From: Aeromicrobium endophyticum
Lineage (GTDB): Bacteria; Actinomycetota; Actinomycetes; Propionibacteriales; Nocardioidaceae
DNA length: 64,000 nt
Reading direction: 5' to 3'
Assembly (NCBI RefSeq): GCF_003586285.1
Contig: NZ_QUBR01000003.1
Location: 124,001 to 188,000, forward strand
This document shows, one piece after another, positions 17,314-28,446 of the stretch (position 1 is its first letter; each line of letters opens with the position of its first letter). The translations under genes and the position numbers were made by a program. Under the pieces are notes generated by a model that saw nothing but the letters and a program-made list of their open reading frames with translations, was not told the DNA's origin and searched no databases.

Positions 17314-17397
17314 CCGCGAGTGGCGCAGTTCTGCGGATCTGAGACGGCGATTCTCGCGGGACTGCGCCACTCGCGGTCGGGACTGCGCCACTCGCGG
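17314..17397 (+). repeat. Palindromic intergenic repeat, copy A (REP-like)
   Basis: CCGCGAGTGGCGCAGT at 17314-17329 and its exact reverse complement at 17361-17376 form a 16-bp inverted repeat around a 31-nt core. A further copy of the right arm follows at 17382-17397. The same element occurs at 42147 and, inverted, at 43354. It separates two convergent genes and is followed by a run of ten G (17403-17412). Confidence 0.85.
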
Positions 17398-17415
17398 GGG
17401 CAGGGGGGGGGGCGG

Positions 17416-19065
<1,650 letters not shown>

Positions 19066-19206
19066 GTGACTCTCCTTCGACCTGCTGCCCGGGTCAGGTG
19101 CCCGGCGACTGTCATTCAGCATGTGGTCGGACGGGCTCTGGGGCAAGATCAGTTGTCAGCAGGTGAGCAACGGGCTCGCCGGCCGGTGACAGGGAGGCGG
19201 CGTGAC

Positions 19207-20373
19207 ATGGGGCGCCTGGAGCGTGCGGCGGTGCAGCAACGCCTGACGGACGACCGCGAGGTCGTGACCGAGCGCATCTCTGCCGCCATCCGCGAGCAGA
19301 TCCCCGCCTACGCCTCGCTCGGCGAGACGCAGCGACGAGAGACCGAGGCCATCGTCACGTGGGGCGTCCGTCGCCTGCTCGAGCTGTGGGTCACCGACAC
19401 CTCGCTCGACGAGGCCGACCTGCAGCGCTTCCGTGGCATCGGGGCGGCGCGCGGCACCGACGGACGTCCGCTGTTCGCGGTGCTGAGGGCGTACCGGGTC
19501 GCCGGGGTCGAGACGAGTGGGCTGATCGGCGAGGCGGCGGCCGACCTCACGATCGACGACGCGCTGTCGCTCAACCGGGTCATGCTCGCCAGCCTCGACC
19601 AGCTCTCCGAGGCGTTGTTCGCCGGCTACACCTCGGCCACCGAGAGGCTGGCGGCCGATCGCGCCCAGGTCGTGCGCGACCTGGCCGACGACCTGGTGAC
19701 AGGACGCCAGACCTCGGCCGCTGCGCTGAAGGACCGGTCGGCGCAGCTCGGCATCACCCTGCCGGCGGCCCTGTCGATCACCGTCGTCGGATCCGTCGCG
19801 GGCGAGGTGACGGTCGGCGAGGTCGACGGGCTCGCAGCCGCGGTCGCCGAGTCGTCGGACGAGGTGCTGGTGCTGTCGACGTGCCGCGCGGGCCAGGGCG
19901 TGCTGCTGCACTCCGGGCCGATCGACCTGACCGCGACGGGGCAGACGGCGGCGCGCCGCACATGCACGGTGGCCGACGTGCCCCTCGCCGACCTGCCGGC
20001 CACCTGCACCCTGGCGGCCACCGCCGTCAGGCACGCGCCCGCTGCCGCCTTCGCCGGACGCTCGTTGGACGAGGCGGACGCCCTGCTGGTGGCGCTCCTG
20101 CGGGGCGAGCCGGCCGTCGATCCCCGCACGTTCGCCTCAGCCGCGCTGCATCCGCTGCTCGGCCGCGGCCAGGCGCACCTCCTGCAGGGGCTGGACGCCT
20201 ACCTGTCGGCCGGGTCGTCGGTCGAGGCCGGACGCGCCCTGGGGCTGCACGCGCAGAGCATGCGCTACCGCCTGCGCCGGGCCCGCGAGCTCACGGGGCG
20301 CGACCTCGACAGCCCGTGGGACCACCAGCTGCTGCGCACCGCCTGCACGATCCGGGGCATGGACCTCGAGTGA
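19207..20373 (+). CDS. PucR/CdaR-type transcriptional regulator
   Basis: 388 residues. The N-terminal half is helical (REQIPAYASLGETQRRETEA, LLELWVTDTSLDEADLQRF), like the RsbRD-type domain found before PucR helix-turn-helix domains. The C-terminal 60 residues (LQGLDAYLSAGSSVEAGRAL, MRYRLRRARELTGRDL) are the PucR HTH. A very long open frame begins at 17320 but its first 620 codons run antisense to the flavoprotein and are rejected. The ATG at 19207 is the first sensible start. It is divergent from the FAD dehydrogenase, which it probably controls. Confidence 0.85.
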   Translation: MGRLERAAVQQRLTDDREVVTERISAAIREQIPAYASLGETQRRETEAIVTWGVRRLLELWVTDTSLDEADLQRFRGIGAARGTDGRPLFAVLRAYRVAGVETSGLIGEAAADLTIDDALSLNRVMLASLDQLSEALFAGYTSATERLAADRAQVVRDLADDLVTGRQTSAAALKDRSAQLGITLPAALSITVVGSVAGEVTVGEVDGLAAAVAESSDEVLVLSTCRAGQGVLLHSGPIDLTATGQTAARRTCTVADVPLADLPATCTLAATAVRHAPAAAFAGRSLDEADALLVALLRGEPAVDPRTFASAALHPLLGRGQAHLLQGLDAYLSAGSSVEAGRALGLHAQSMRYRLRRARELTGRDLDSPWDHQLLRTACTIRGMDLE

Positions 20374-20392
20374 CGTCGGACCCGGTGCCGCG

Positions 20393-20833
20393 TCAGGCGT
20401 TCTCGAGCGACCGCTGGTATCGCAGCTCGGCGGTGACGCGCAGGCCGCCGTCGGTGTCGACCCGCCACGAGTCGCACAGGTGCTCGACGATCGCCAGGCC
20501 CCGGCCACGCACCGAGTAGTCGTTGAACGAGATGGCCTCGACCGTCGTCGCCTCACCGCTGTCGCACACGCTGATGCGCAGGACGTCGTCGACCAGGCAC
20601 CACGACACGTCGATCTGGCCGTGCGAGTTGGCGCGACCGTGGTCGATGCCGTTGGTGGCCAGCTCGGCCATCACGAGCTCGGCGTCGTCGATCAGGCGCT
20701 GTGGAAGGTCGTGCCGCTCGAGCTCGGCGACCATGGTCTTGCGGGCCACGCGGACGCTGCGAGGCTCGAACGGCAGGCTGAGCGTGGTGCAGGAGTCGTC
20801 CTCGTGCGAGGCGGACGTGTGCGAGGTGCTCAC
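20393..20833 (-). CDS. RsbW-like ATP-binding protein (HATPase_c_2)
   Basis: 146 residues with GHKL-type ATP-binding motifs: DAELVMAELATNGIDHGRA (N box), VCDSGEA (G1) and NDYSVRGRGLAIVEHLCDSW (G2). Such stand-alone kinases are anti-sigma factors or regulators of anti-anti-sigma proteins. The start is the GTG at 20833 after GAAGGAA. No partner sigma or anti-anti-sigma gene is adjacent. Confidence 0.85.
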   Translation of the reverse strand: MSTSHTSASHEDDSCTTLSLPFEPRSVRVARKTMVAELERHDLPQRLIDDAELVMAELATNGIDHGRANSHGQIDVSWCLVDDVLRISVCDSGEATTVEAISFNDYSVRGRGLAIVEHLCDSWRVDTDGGLRVTAELRYQRSLENA

Positions 20834-21039
20834 GACGTCATTCCTTCGTCGGTTCGTCCGGCCTGGCTGACCGGGCGGGGAGTCATGGACCGTGGGAAAA
20901 CCGCGGTGGCACCTCCACCTTGACAGAGCCCGCTCGGTCGCGCGACCGCTGAGTCGGTTCGTCCGACGCTGGGCCGCGGTGGCACGATGGACGAGTGGCT
21001 GTGTCCGCGGTCACATCGACGACGGGAGACGGGGCGCCC

Positions 21040-22683
21040 ATGACGAGCCGTGAAGCAGGACCCACCGATCTCGAGCTGCTCGAGACGACGATCGGCGACG
21101 ATCTCGCCGCGACGGTCGCGGCGCACGGCGACCGCGAGGCGCTCGTCGAGTGCGCGTCCGGTCGGCGGTGGACGTACGCCGAGCTCGCGGCCGACATCGA
21201 CGCCGTCGCGCTGGGGCTGCTCGGCCTCGGCGTGCGGCCTGGCGACCGGGTCGGCGTGTGGGCGCCCAACTGTGCCGAGTGGGTGCTGACGCAGTACGCG
21301 ACGGCTCGCATCGGTGCCGTCCTGGTGACGGTCAACCCGGCCTACCGCACGCACGAGCTGTCGTTCGTCATCGGGCAGTCGGGGATGCGCACGATCATCG
21401 CGGCCTCGTCGTTCAAGGGAGCCGACTACGCCGCGATGATCGACCAGGCTCGGGCCGAGCATCCCGCGCTGGTCGACGTCGTGCTGATCGGCGAGCCGTC
21501 GTGGGACGCGCTCGTGACGTCGGGACGGGCGGCCGACGCCGCGGTGCTCGACGACGTGGCCGGCGGGCTGTCGGGCAACGACCCCATCAACATCCAGTAC
21601 ACGTCGGGCACCACGGGGTTCCCGAAGGGCGCGACGCTCTCGCACCGCAACATCCTCAACAACGGCTGGTTCGTGGGGGAGCTGATCGACTACACCCAGC
21701 ACGACCGCATCTGCATCCCCGTGCCCTTCTACCACTGCTTCGGCATGGTGATGGGCAATCTCGCCGCGACGTCCCACGGCGCGACGATGGTGATACCGGC
21801 GCCGGCCTTCGACCCCGTCGCCACGCTGCGGGCCGCCGCCGACGAGCAGTGCACGTCGCTGTACGGCGTGCCGACGATGTTCATCGCGATGCTCGACCAG
21901 CCCGACTTCGCGTCGTACGACCTCACGCACCTGCGCACCGGCATCATGGCCGGCTCGCCGTGCCCCATCGAGACGATGAAGCAGGTCATCGATCGCATGG
22001 GCGCCGAGGACGTGTCGATCTGCTACGGCATGACCGAGACGTCGCCGGTCTCCACCCAGACCCGCACCGACGACAGCCTCGACCGGAGGGTGTCGACGGT
22101 GGGCCGAGCCGGTCCGCACGTCGAGATCCAGGTCATCGACCCGATCACCGGCGAACCGGTGCCGCGGGGGGTGCCGGGCGAGCTGTGCACGCGCGGCTAC
22201 CTGGTGATGCTCGGCTACTGGGACCAGCCGGACCGCACGGCCGAGGCCATCGACGCCGACGGCTGGATGCACACCGGCGACCTCGCCGTGATGGACGACG
22301 ACGGCTACGTCAGCATCACGGGTCGCATCAAGGACGTCGTGATCCGCGGCGGCGAGAACATCTACCCGCGCGAGGTCGAGGAGTTCCTGATGGGACATCC
22401 CGACGTGCTCGACGTGCAGGTGTTCGGCGTGCCCGACGAGCGGTACGGCGAGGAGGTCATGGCCTGGATCCGCATGCGCGGTGACGCCGCACCGCTGGCG
22501 GTCGACGACGTCCGCGAGTTCTGCCGCGGGCGCCTCGCTCACTACAAGGTGCCGCGCTACGTGCAGGTCGTCGACGAGTTTCCGATGACGGTGACCGGCA
22601 AGGTGCGCAAGGTCGAGATGCGCGAGACCGCCCAGCGGATGCTCGGGCTCAGCCCCGCGGCTCCACCTGCATCTCGCCCATGA
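21040..22683 (+). CDS. Fatty-acyl-CoA synthetase (AMP-binding ligase)
   Basis: 547 residues with the whole adenylate-forming set: the phosphate-binding loop [11 protein letters not shown], the A5-type motif [52 protein letters not shown], and the C-terminal TGKVRK lysine. The order and length fit FadD-type ligases that activate medium- to long-chain acids through acyl-AMP to acyl-CoA. The ATG at 21040 is preferred over a GTG at 20995 because of the GGGAGACGGGG upstream. The last 35 nt overlap the convergent monooxygenase gene. Confidence 0.88.
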   Translation: MTSREAGPTDLELLETTIGDDLAATVAAHGDREALVECASGRRWTYAELAADIDAVALGLLGLGVRPGDRVGVWAPNCAEWVLTQYATARIGAVLVTVNPAYRTHELSFVIGQSGMRTIIAASSFKGADYAAMIDQARAEHPALVDVVLIGEPSWDALVTSGRAADAAVLDDVAGGLSGNDPINIQYTSGTTGFPKGATLSHRNILNNGWFVGELIDYTQHDRICIPVPFYHCFGMVMGNLAATSHGATMVIPAPAFDPVATLRAAADEQCTSLYGVPTMFIAMLDQPDFASYDLTHLRTGIMAGSPCPIETMKQVIDRMGAEDVSICYGMTETSPVSTQTRTDDSLDRRVSTVGRAGPHVEIQVIDPITGEPVPRGVPGELCTRGYLVMLGYWDQPDRTAEAIDADGWMHTGDLAVMDDDGYVSITGRIKDVVIRGGENIYPREVEEFLMGHPDVLDVQVFGVPDERYGEEVMAWIRMRGDAAPLAVDDVREFCRGRLAHYKVPRYVQVVDEFPMTVTGKVRKVEMRETAQRMLGLSPAAPPASRP

Positions 22684-22978
22684 GCCCCCAGTCGTCGTCG
22701 GGCACGACGGTGTTGATGATCTGAGGCGTCGAGGCGAGCCACTGCGGCATCTCGGCGGTGGCCTTCTTGAAGTGGTCGGAGCCCACGTGGGCCTCGGCGG
22801 CGTCCTCGTCGAAGGCCTCGAGCAGCACGTACTCGTTCGGGTCGTCGAGGCTGCGCGACCACATGAACCACCGGTTGCCCGGCTCGGCGCGGGTCGCCTC
22901 GGTGAACTCGCGGGTGAGCTCGGGGAACTGCTCGGCGTGCTCGGGCAGCACGTGGAATCGGACGTTGATGATGATCAT
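22649..22978 (-). CDS. Antibiotic biosynthesis monooxygenase-domain protein
   Basis: 109 residues of the ABM ferredoxin-like fold: [55 protein letters not shown]. Such proteins are cofactor-free quinol monooxygenases or haem-degrading enzymes; which cannot be told here. Its 3' end overlaps the acyl-CoA ligase gene on the other strand by 35 nt. Confidence 0.82.
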   Translation of the reverse strand: MIIINVRFHVLPEHAEQFPELTREFTEATRAEPGNRWFMWSRSLDDPNEYVLLEAFDEDAAEAHVGSDHFKKATAEMPQWLASTPQIINTVVPDDDWGLMGEMQVEPRG

Positions 22979-23024
22979 GTCCCCATGATGCCGATGCCTC
23001 GCCGTCGGTGCCTGTCGGCGTCCG

Positions 23025-24248
23025 TCACCGCCCGTCGGCGTCGACCAGCTCGGGCAGCTCGCGGGACGCCTCGGGGCCCGACGTCAGGCGCGACGCCACG
23101 GTCTGGACGATCGGTGCAGCCGCGACCTTGGTGCCCCACTTCAGCAGCTGGGCGCCCGCGCTGGTCTTCGGGGCGGCGAGGCGGGGCACGCCCGGCGGCA
23201 GGTCCTGGGCGTCCTCGACCAGGGGACGCATCCACTCGTCGTACTCGGCGAACGCCTGCTCGTGGTCGCCGGCCGCCGCGCGCGAGAGGGCCGCCGCCAG
23301 CACGTACGCGCCCGTGATGGCCAACGACGTCCCGCCGCCGCCGAGCGGCGTCACGCACCACGCGGCGTCGCCGAGCAGCACGACGCGTCCGCGCTGCCAG
23401 GTCGGGCAGACCACCTGGCGCAGGTAGTCGACGTAGAGGTCGTCGGAGTCGTCGAGCCCGTCGAGGATGCGCGGCACCTGCCAGCCGACGTCCGCGAACC
23501 GCTCCCGCAGCGCGGAGCGGAGCTGCCGGTCGTCCAGGCCGTCGAGCACGGGGGAGTCGGTCGTGAAGTTCAGCATCGCTCGGGTGGTTCCCTCGTCGTC
23601 GGGACGCAGGCCGGCCTGCCGCCCGCCGGGCACGACCAGCCAGTTCCACCACGCGTCGTCGTCGGGCGTCCGGTCGATCGTGGCGTACGAGCAGTACATG
23701 CCGATCGCCTTCTCGTGCGGCTCGTCGCCGAAGACGAGCCCCCGGGTGCGGGAGCCGACGCCCTCGGCGACGACCAGCACGTCGAACCGCTCGCGCGTGC
23801 CGTCGGACAGCTCGACCTCGACACCGTCGGGATCGTCGTCGACCGCGACGATGCTCGCCCCGAACCGCCACGTGACCGTGTCGGGGCACGCGTCGACCAG
23901 CACCTGCGACAGCGCACCGCGCAGGATCTCGAGCTCGGCGGTCGGACCGTCGCGCCCCTCGCCGCCCTCGCTGGTGCGCACCGGGAACTCCGACACGACC
24001 GTTCCGTCCTCGGCGACGAACCGGGTGCCGATCTCGCCGGTGTTGCGGGCGCGGACGGCGTCGACCAGGCCCATCTTCTGCAGCACCTCGCGGCCCGTGG
24101 CCCGCACGTCGATGTTCTGCCCGCCCGGTCGCAGCTCGGGCGCCTTCTCGACGACCGTCACGTCGAGGCCCGCGCGGTCGAGCCAATAGGCGGCGGCGGG
24201 GCCGGCCACGCTCGCGCCGGTGACCAGGACGCGCCGTCGGTCGGTCAC
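23025..24248 (-). CDS. FAD-dependent monooxygenase (aromatic hydroxylase type)
   Basis: 407 residues. It has the GxGxxG-type motif as VLVTGASVAGPAAAYWLDRA, the DG-type motif VLVVAEGVGSRTR, and the second FAD motif GRVVLLGDAAWCVTPLGGGG. This is the p-hydroxybenzoate-hydroxylase-like class A flavoprotein monooxygenase fold. The first glycine motif is slightly degenerate (GASVAG), as in TetX/MhpA-like relatives. The GTG start overlaps the upstream reductase stop, so the two are coupled. The substrate may be an aromatic or a drug. Confidence 0.83.
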   Translation of the reverse strand: MTDRRRVLVTGASVAGPAAAYWLDRAGLDVTVVEKAPELRPGGQNIDVRATGREVLQKMGLVDAVRARNTGEIGTRFVAEDGTVVSEFPVRTSEGGEGRDGPTAELEILRGALSQVLVDACPDTVTWRFGASIVAVDDDPDGVEVELSDGTRERFDVLVVAEGVGSRTRGLVFGDEPHEKAIGMYCSYATIDRTPDDDAWWNWLVVPGGRQAGLRPDDEGTTRAMLNFTTDSPVLDGLDDRQLRSALRERFADVGWQVPRILDGLDDSDDLYVDYLRQVVCPTWQRGRVVLLGDAAWCVTPLGGGGTSLAITGAYVLAAALSRAAAGDHEQAFAEYDEWMRPLVEDAQDLPPGVPRLAAPKTSAGAQLLKWGTKVAAAPIVQTVASRLTSGPEASRELPELVDADGR

Positions 24249-25327
24249 GGCAGCACCCGCGCGGCCCGGTAGCGCTCGACGTGGTGGAAGAAGCTCTCGC
24301 GCGAGTCACGGAAGCCGAGGAAGCCCGCGGCGCGGCTCTTGTTCATGTCGGTCAGGCTCTCGACCGTCCGCCCCAGGTCGCCGTCGGTGTGCCACCACGA
24401 CGCGACGCGGTCGATGTCGGGCTCGACGAGACCGTGCTGCTCGGCGATGCGGCGCCACGTCTCGGCCGAGTCGGCCATCGCCGTCTCGAGCGGGCGCGGC
24501 GCACCCTCGAAGCCCTCCCACTCGACGCCGAAGTGCTCGGCGATGCGGGGCCACAGCGAGCGCCAGCGGAAGACGTCACCGTTGGCGATGTTGAAGGCCT
24601 GGTCGTGCCCGGCCTCGTGCTCGGCCGCCCAGATGATCTGCTCGGCGAGCAGGTCGGCGTCGGTGACGTCGGTGACGCCGTTCCACTGCAGCTCCGATCC
24701 CGGGAACACCAGCGGCCGGCCCAGCTCGCGGCAGATCGTGGCGTAGGCCGAGATCGTCAGCACCATGTTCATGGCGTTGCCCGTCGCGAAGCCGAAGACC
24801 GTGTGCGAGCGGTGCACGCTCCAGGTGTGCCCGGTGCGCCGCGCGGAGTCGAACAGCTCGTCCTCCTGCGCGTAGTAGAAGTTGGGGTGGTCGAGGCGCG
24901 GCTCCTCCTCGCGGAACGGGGTGTCGGGCATGTCGCCCGTCCCATACGCCTCGAAGGGGCCGAGGTAGTGCTTGAGCCCTGTCATCAGGGCGACGTGCCG
25001 GACGCTGCGCGACGGCTCGAGCGCCGCCAGCACGTGTCGCACGGCCGCGCCGTTGACGGCGATGTTCTCGGCCTCGGTCTCCTGGCGCGTCCACGCGGTG
25101 ATGGCGACCAGCTCGGGGTCGACGCCCTCGAGCGCCGTCCGCAACCCATCGAGGTCGCTGAGGTCGGCCACGACCGGCGTCACGCCGTCGGCCGCGCCAC
25201 CGCTGCGCGACAGGCCGAACGTCGTCCAACCGGCCTCGACCAGCTGGGTGCTCAGGGCCTGGCCGATGATGCCGGTGGCACCGACGACGAGCGCGCGGGC
25301 GGGGGACGGGGGATGCGTCGAGGTCAT
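24245..25327 (-). CDS. PRISE-family NAD(P)-dependent reductase (progesterone 5-beta-reductase-like)
   Basis: 360 residues. An extended short-chain dehydrogenase with ALVVGATGIIGQALSTQLVE at the N-terminus. The stretches HVALMTGLKHYLGPFEAYG and HPNFYYAQEDELFD are hallmarks of the PRISE enzymes (iridoid synthase, progesterone 5-beta-reductase), where the Lys after TGL and the Tyr of NFYY are catalytic. These reduce enones, so a small unsaturated ketone or aldehyde is the probable substrate. It lies upstream of and overlaps the monooxygenase gene by 4 nt. Confidence 0.85.
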   Translation of the reverse strand: MTSTHPPSPARALVVGATGIIGQALSTQLVEAGWTTFGLSRSGGAADGVTPVVADLSDLDGLRTALEGVDPELVAITAWTRQETEAENIAVNGAAVRHVLAALEPSRSVRHVALMTGLKHYLGPFEAYGTGDMPDTPFREEEPRLDHPNFYYAQEDELFDSARRTGHTWSVHRSHTVFGFATGNAMNMVLTISAYATICRELGRPLVFPGSELQWNGVTDVTDADLLAEQIIWAAEHEAGHDQAFNIANGDVFRWRSLWPRIAEHFGVEWEGFEGAPRPLETAMADSAETWRRIAEQHGLVEPDIDRVASWWHTDGDLGRTVESLTDMNKSRAAGFLGFRDSRESFFHHVERYRAARVLP

Positions 25328-25386
25328 GGCGTGGACGGTACCCGCGCTCCCGAAGCCGAACCCGTGTCGGACGTCTCCCGCCGGCG

Positions 25387-26022
25387 TCAGCCGTGCGTGC
25401 TGAAGGCTGCCCCCGTGATGGCGCGGATCGACTCGACGTCGTCGCCGGGCGCGACATCGACGAGCACCAGCCCGTCCGGGGTGACGTCGAAGACGGCGCG
25501 ATCGGTGATGATGCGGTCGACGACGCCCAGGCCGGTCAGCGGCAGCGAGCAGTGCTCGACGATCTTCGGGCTGCCGTCCTTGGCCACGTGATCGGTCAGC
25601 ACGACGATGCGCTTGGTGCCGGCCACGAGGTCCATCGCCCCACCCATGCCCTTCACGAGGGCACCCGGCACGGCCCAGTTGGCCAGGTCGCCGTTGGCAG
25701 CGACCTGCAGCGCGCCCAGCACGGCGATGTCGATCTTGCCGCCGCGGATCATGGCGAACGACTCGGCCGAGTCGAAGAAGCTGGCGCCCGGGTTGACCGT
25801 GACGGTCTGCTTGCCGGCGTTGATGAGGTCGGGGTCCTCCTCGCCCTCGTACGGGAACGGCCCCATGCCGAGGATGCCGTTCTCCGACTGCAGCGTGACC
25901 CGGATGTCGTCGGGCACGTGGTTGGCGACCAGGGTCGGGATGCCGATCCCGAGGTTGACGTAGTCGCCGTCGGACAGCTCGCCGGCCGCGATCGCGGCCA
26001 TCTCGTCGCGCGTCCAGCTCAT
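25387..26022 (-). CDS. scoB: 3-oxoacid CoA-transferase subunit B
   Basis: 211 residues with [20 protein letters not shown], then [10 protein letters not shown] with the catalytic Glu, and [20 protein letters not shown]. This is the beta subunit of succinyl-CoA:3-ketoacid (acetoacetate or 3-oxoadipate) CoA-transferase. It overlaps scoA by 4 nt (ATGA). Confidence 0.92.
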   Translation of the reverse strand: MSWTRDEMAAIAAGELSDGDYVNLGIGIPTLVANHVPDDIRVTLQSENGILGMGPFPYEGEEDPDLINAGKQTVTVNPGASFFDSAESFAMIRGGKIDIAVLGALQVAANGDLANWAVPGALVKGMGGAMDLVAGTKRIVVLTDHVAKDGSPKIVEHCSLPLTGLGVVDRIITDRAVFDVTPDGLVLVDVAPGDDVESIRAITGAAFSTHG

Positions 26023-26726
26023 GCGGGTGCTCCTTGCGTGGAGGCGGCCGAGGCGTCCGGACGTGGCCGGGTGGTGCGCTGCTCGATGTCCTTGACCCGG
26101 TCGGACGCCTGCACGACGCGGGTCACGTAGACACCCGGCGTGTGCACCAGCTCGGGGTCGACGGCGTCGACCAGGTGCTCGACCTCGGCGACCGTGACGC
26201 GCCCGCAGGTCGCCACGACGGGGTTGAAGTTGCGCGCCGCGAGGCGGTAGCGCAGGTTGCCGTGCTGGTCGCCCGTGTGCGCGTGCACGAGCGACAGGTC
26301 GGCGACGATGCCGCGCTCCTGAACGTAGGTCACGCCGTCGAACTCGGCCGTGGGCTTGCCCTCGGCGACCTGCGTGCCGACGCCGGTGCGCGTGTAGAAG
26401 GCGGGGATGCCCGCCCCGCCGGCGCGCATCCGCTCGGCCAGGGTGCCCTGCGGGTTGAACTCGACGTCGAGGACGCCGTCGAGGTACTGGCGGGCGAACA
26501 GCTTGTTCTCGCCCACGTACGACGCGATGACCTTGGCGACCTGCTGGTTCTCGAGCAGGAGGCCGAGGCCCTTGCCGTCCACGCCCATGTTGTTGGACAC
26601 GATCGTCAGGTCGGTGGCGCCGGAGTCGCGCACGGCCTCGATGAGGTCGGAGGGGATGCCACTGAGCCCGAAGCCGCCGACGGCGATCGTCATGCCGTTG
26701 CGGACGAGCTGGCTGATCTCGTTCAT
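26019..26726 (-). CDS. scoA: 3-oxoacid CoA-transferase subunit A
   Basis: 235 residues. [60 protein letters not shown] and [20 protein letters not shown] are the alpha-subunit motifs. With scoB it moves CoA from succinyl-CoA to a 3-oxoacid. It is divergent from an IclR regulator whose homologues often control 3-oxoadipate and protocatechuate genes, so 3-oxoadipate is a candidate substrate as well as acetoacetate. Confidence 0.92.
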   Translation of the reverse strand: MNEISQLVRNGMTIAVGGFGLSGIPSDLIEAVRDSGATDLTIVSNNMGVDGKGLGLLLENQQVAKVIASYVGENKLFARQYLDGVLDVEFNPQGTLAERMRAGGAGIPAFYTRTGVGTQVAEGKPTAEFDGVTYVQERGIVADLSLVHAHTGDQHGNLRYRLAARNFNPVVATCGRVTVAEVEHLVDAVDPELVHTPGVYVTRVVQASDRVKDIEQRTTRPRPDASAASTQGAPA

Positions 26727-26816
26727 CAGGCGAACGTAGCCAGGGTGTGCTGCGGGGTCAACGATCAGCGGGAGGACTGGCGGCCACTGCTCACCGGCTG
26801 GACGTATTCGCGTTCC

Positions 26817-26835
26817 GCGTCCGCTGAGTGGACGC
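26817..26835. promoter_or_regulatory. IclR-type palindromic operator
   Basis: GCGTCCgCTgAGtGGACGC is a 19-nt near-perfect palindrome (one mismatched pair). It lies 12 nt upstream of the IclR start and 90 nt upstream of scoA in the divergent control region. Confidence 0.55.
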
Positions 26836-26847
26836 TACGATCGGCAC

Positions 26848-27615
26848 ATGGCAGGAGAAGGCATCGAGGTGGTGTCGCGCGTCGGTGCGTTGCTGCGCGG
26901 CATCTCCGCCCACGAGCCGTCCGGCGCCTCGACGACCGAGGTCGCCCGCTCCGTCGGCATGGCCAGGCCGACCGCCCATCGGCTGCTGGGCTCGCTGGCC
27001 CGCGAGGGCCTGGTCGATCGCGACGAGCGCACGGGTCGCTGGCACCTCGGGCCCGAGCTGTACCTGCTGGGCACATCGGCTGCGGCCCGCTACGACATCA
27101 GCCGTCACGCGCGCGCGATCGTCCACGAGCTGGCCGAGACGACCGGCGAGAGCGCGTTCCTGTCGGCGCGCCGAGGCGACGAGACGGTGTGCCTGCTCCG
27201 CGAGGACGGCAGCTTCCCGCTGCGCTCGCACGTGCTGCACGAAGGCATCCGGTTCCCCTTGGGCGTCGCGTCCGCGGGGCTGGTCATCCTGGCGCACCTC
27301 AACGAGCGTGAGCTGGCGACCTTCCTGGACGGCGCCGACCTCGTGCCCGAGTGGGGCGAGCAGCATGCGCGGTCGGCGCTGGCCGGGCGGATCCGCGAGA
27401 CCCGCGACGCCGGCTTCGCGACCAATCCCGGTCTCGTGGTCGAGGGCAGCTGGGGGATGGGTGCGGCCGTGTTCGACGGTGCGGGGTCGCCGGCGTGGGC
27501 GCTGTCGCTGACCGGGGTCGAGTCGCGCTTCCGCGACGAGCGGCGGCCCGAGCTCGGACGGCTGCTGCTCGACCGTGCCCATCGCCTCACGCAGCTGCTG
27601 CGGCAGACGCGCTGA
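26848..27615 (+). CDS. IclR-family transcriptional regulator
   Basis: 255 residues. Residues 5-70 are the IclR winged helix (GIEVVSRVGALLRGISAHEP, STTEVARSVGMARPTAHRLL), and residues 85-250 the IclR effector domain (AIVHELAETTGESAFLSARR, GIRFPLGVASAGLVILAHL). It is divergent from scoAB and has a palindrome just in front of its own start, so it probably controls both. Confidence 0.9.
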   Translation: MAGEGIEVVSRVGALLRGISAHEPSGASTTEVARSVGMARPTAHRLLGSLAREGLVDRDERTGRWHLGPELYLLGTSAAARYDISRHARAIVHELAETTGESAFLSARRGDETVCLLREDGSFPLRSHVLHEGIRFPLGVASAGLVILAHLNERELATFLDGADLVPEWGEQHARSALAGRIRETRDAGFATNPGLVVEGSWGMGAAVFDGAGSPAWALSLTGVESRFRDERRPELGRLLLDRAHRLTQLLRQTR

Positions 27616-27657
27616 GCGGGCGGGCATGGACGGTTCGGCGAGGGGTACAGCGGTCGC

Positions 27658-28437
27658 ATGACGAGCACGAGCAGCACCACGAGCAAGACGCACGACACGA
27701 GCGGGCGGACGCTCGCGTGGGCCGTGCTCGCGGCCGCCGTGATCGAGGTCGTGGCGCCCGTCGTGACGATCAACGGCCCCGGCAGCTCGCCGGGCAGCGG
27801 GTCCGGCCCCGAGCTGCTCATCACGCCCGTCGGCTGGGCGTTCTCGATCTGGGGCGTCATCTACGCGCTCGCGATCGTGCAGGCCGTGGCAGCGCTCGTC
27901 ACGCGTGCCGACGTGCCGACGCGGCTGCAGGTCGACCTGGTCGTGCTCTACCTGGGTGGCGCCCTGTGGATCGCGCTGGCGGGCCTCGACAGCAGTGCCG
28001 CGACCGCAGGCGCCCTGCTGCTGATGCTCGTCGCCGCCGTCGACGCCGTCCTGACGGTGCGCCACGTGTCTCTTGCGCCGCACTGGTTGTCGGTGCTCAC
28101 CCAGGTGTCCGTCGGGCTGTACGCCGGATGGGTGACCGCCGCGTTCTTCCTCAACGCGTCGACCGCGTCGGTCGATGCGGGCCTGGTCGAGGCGGCCGAC
28201 GTCGGCTGGCAGCTCGTGGTCGTGGTGGTCGCCGTGGCCACGCTGATGACATTCATCGTGATGACCCGCGGCAACACCGCCTTCGCGCTGGCCGGCACGT
28301 GGGCCATGATCGGCATCGCCGTGACGGGCCGCTCGAACGGCACCGACGAGGTGCTCGTCGCGGCGGTCGTGGCCGCCGTCGTCCTGTTGGCGGTACTGGT
28401 GGCCGTGCGCCGGTCGGGCGGTCTTCGTCGCACCTAG
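27658..28437 (+). CDS. Multi-pass membrane protein, TspO/MBR-like
   Basis: 259 residues with about seven hydrophobic helices, the first near residues 18-40 and others at about 60-85, 95-115, 120-140, 150-175, 185-210 and 215-250. The stretch ITPVGWAFSIWGVIYALAI is the signature of TspO-related tryptophan-rich membrane proteins in actinobacteria. Function is uncertain; TspO relatives bind tetrapyrroles or sterols. Confidence 0.6.
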   Translation: MTSTSSTTSKTHDTSGRTLAWAVLAAAVIEVVAPVVTINGPGSSPGSGSGPELLITPVGWAFSIWGVIYALAIVQAVAALVTRADVPTRLQVDLVVLYLGGALWIALAGLDSSAATAGALLLMLVAAVDAVLTVRHVSLAPHWLSVLTQVSVGLYAGWVTAAFFLNASTASVDAGLVEAADVGWQLVVVVVAVATLMTFIVMTRGNTAFALAGTWAMIGIAVTGRSNGTDEVLVAAVVAAVVLLAVLVAVRRSGGLRRT

Positions 28438-28446
28438 GGTGCTGTC

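Noticed and set aside
20830-22542. 570-codon minus-strand frame over the acyl-CoA ligase
   Set aside because: Antisense shadow caused by GC-rich codon use; no domain, no ribosome site.
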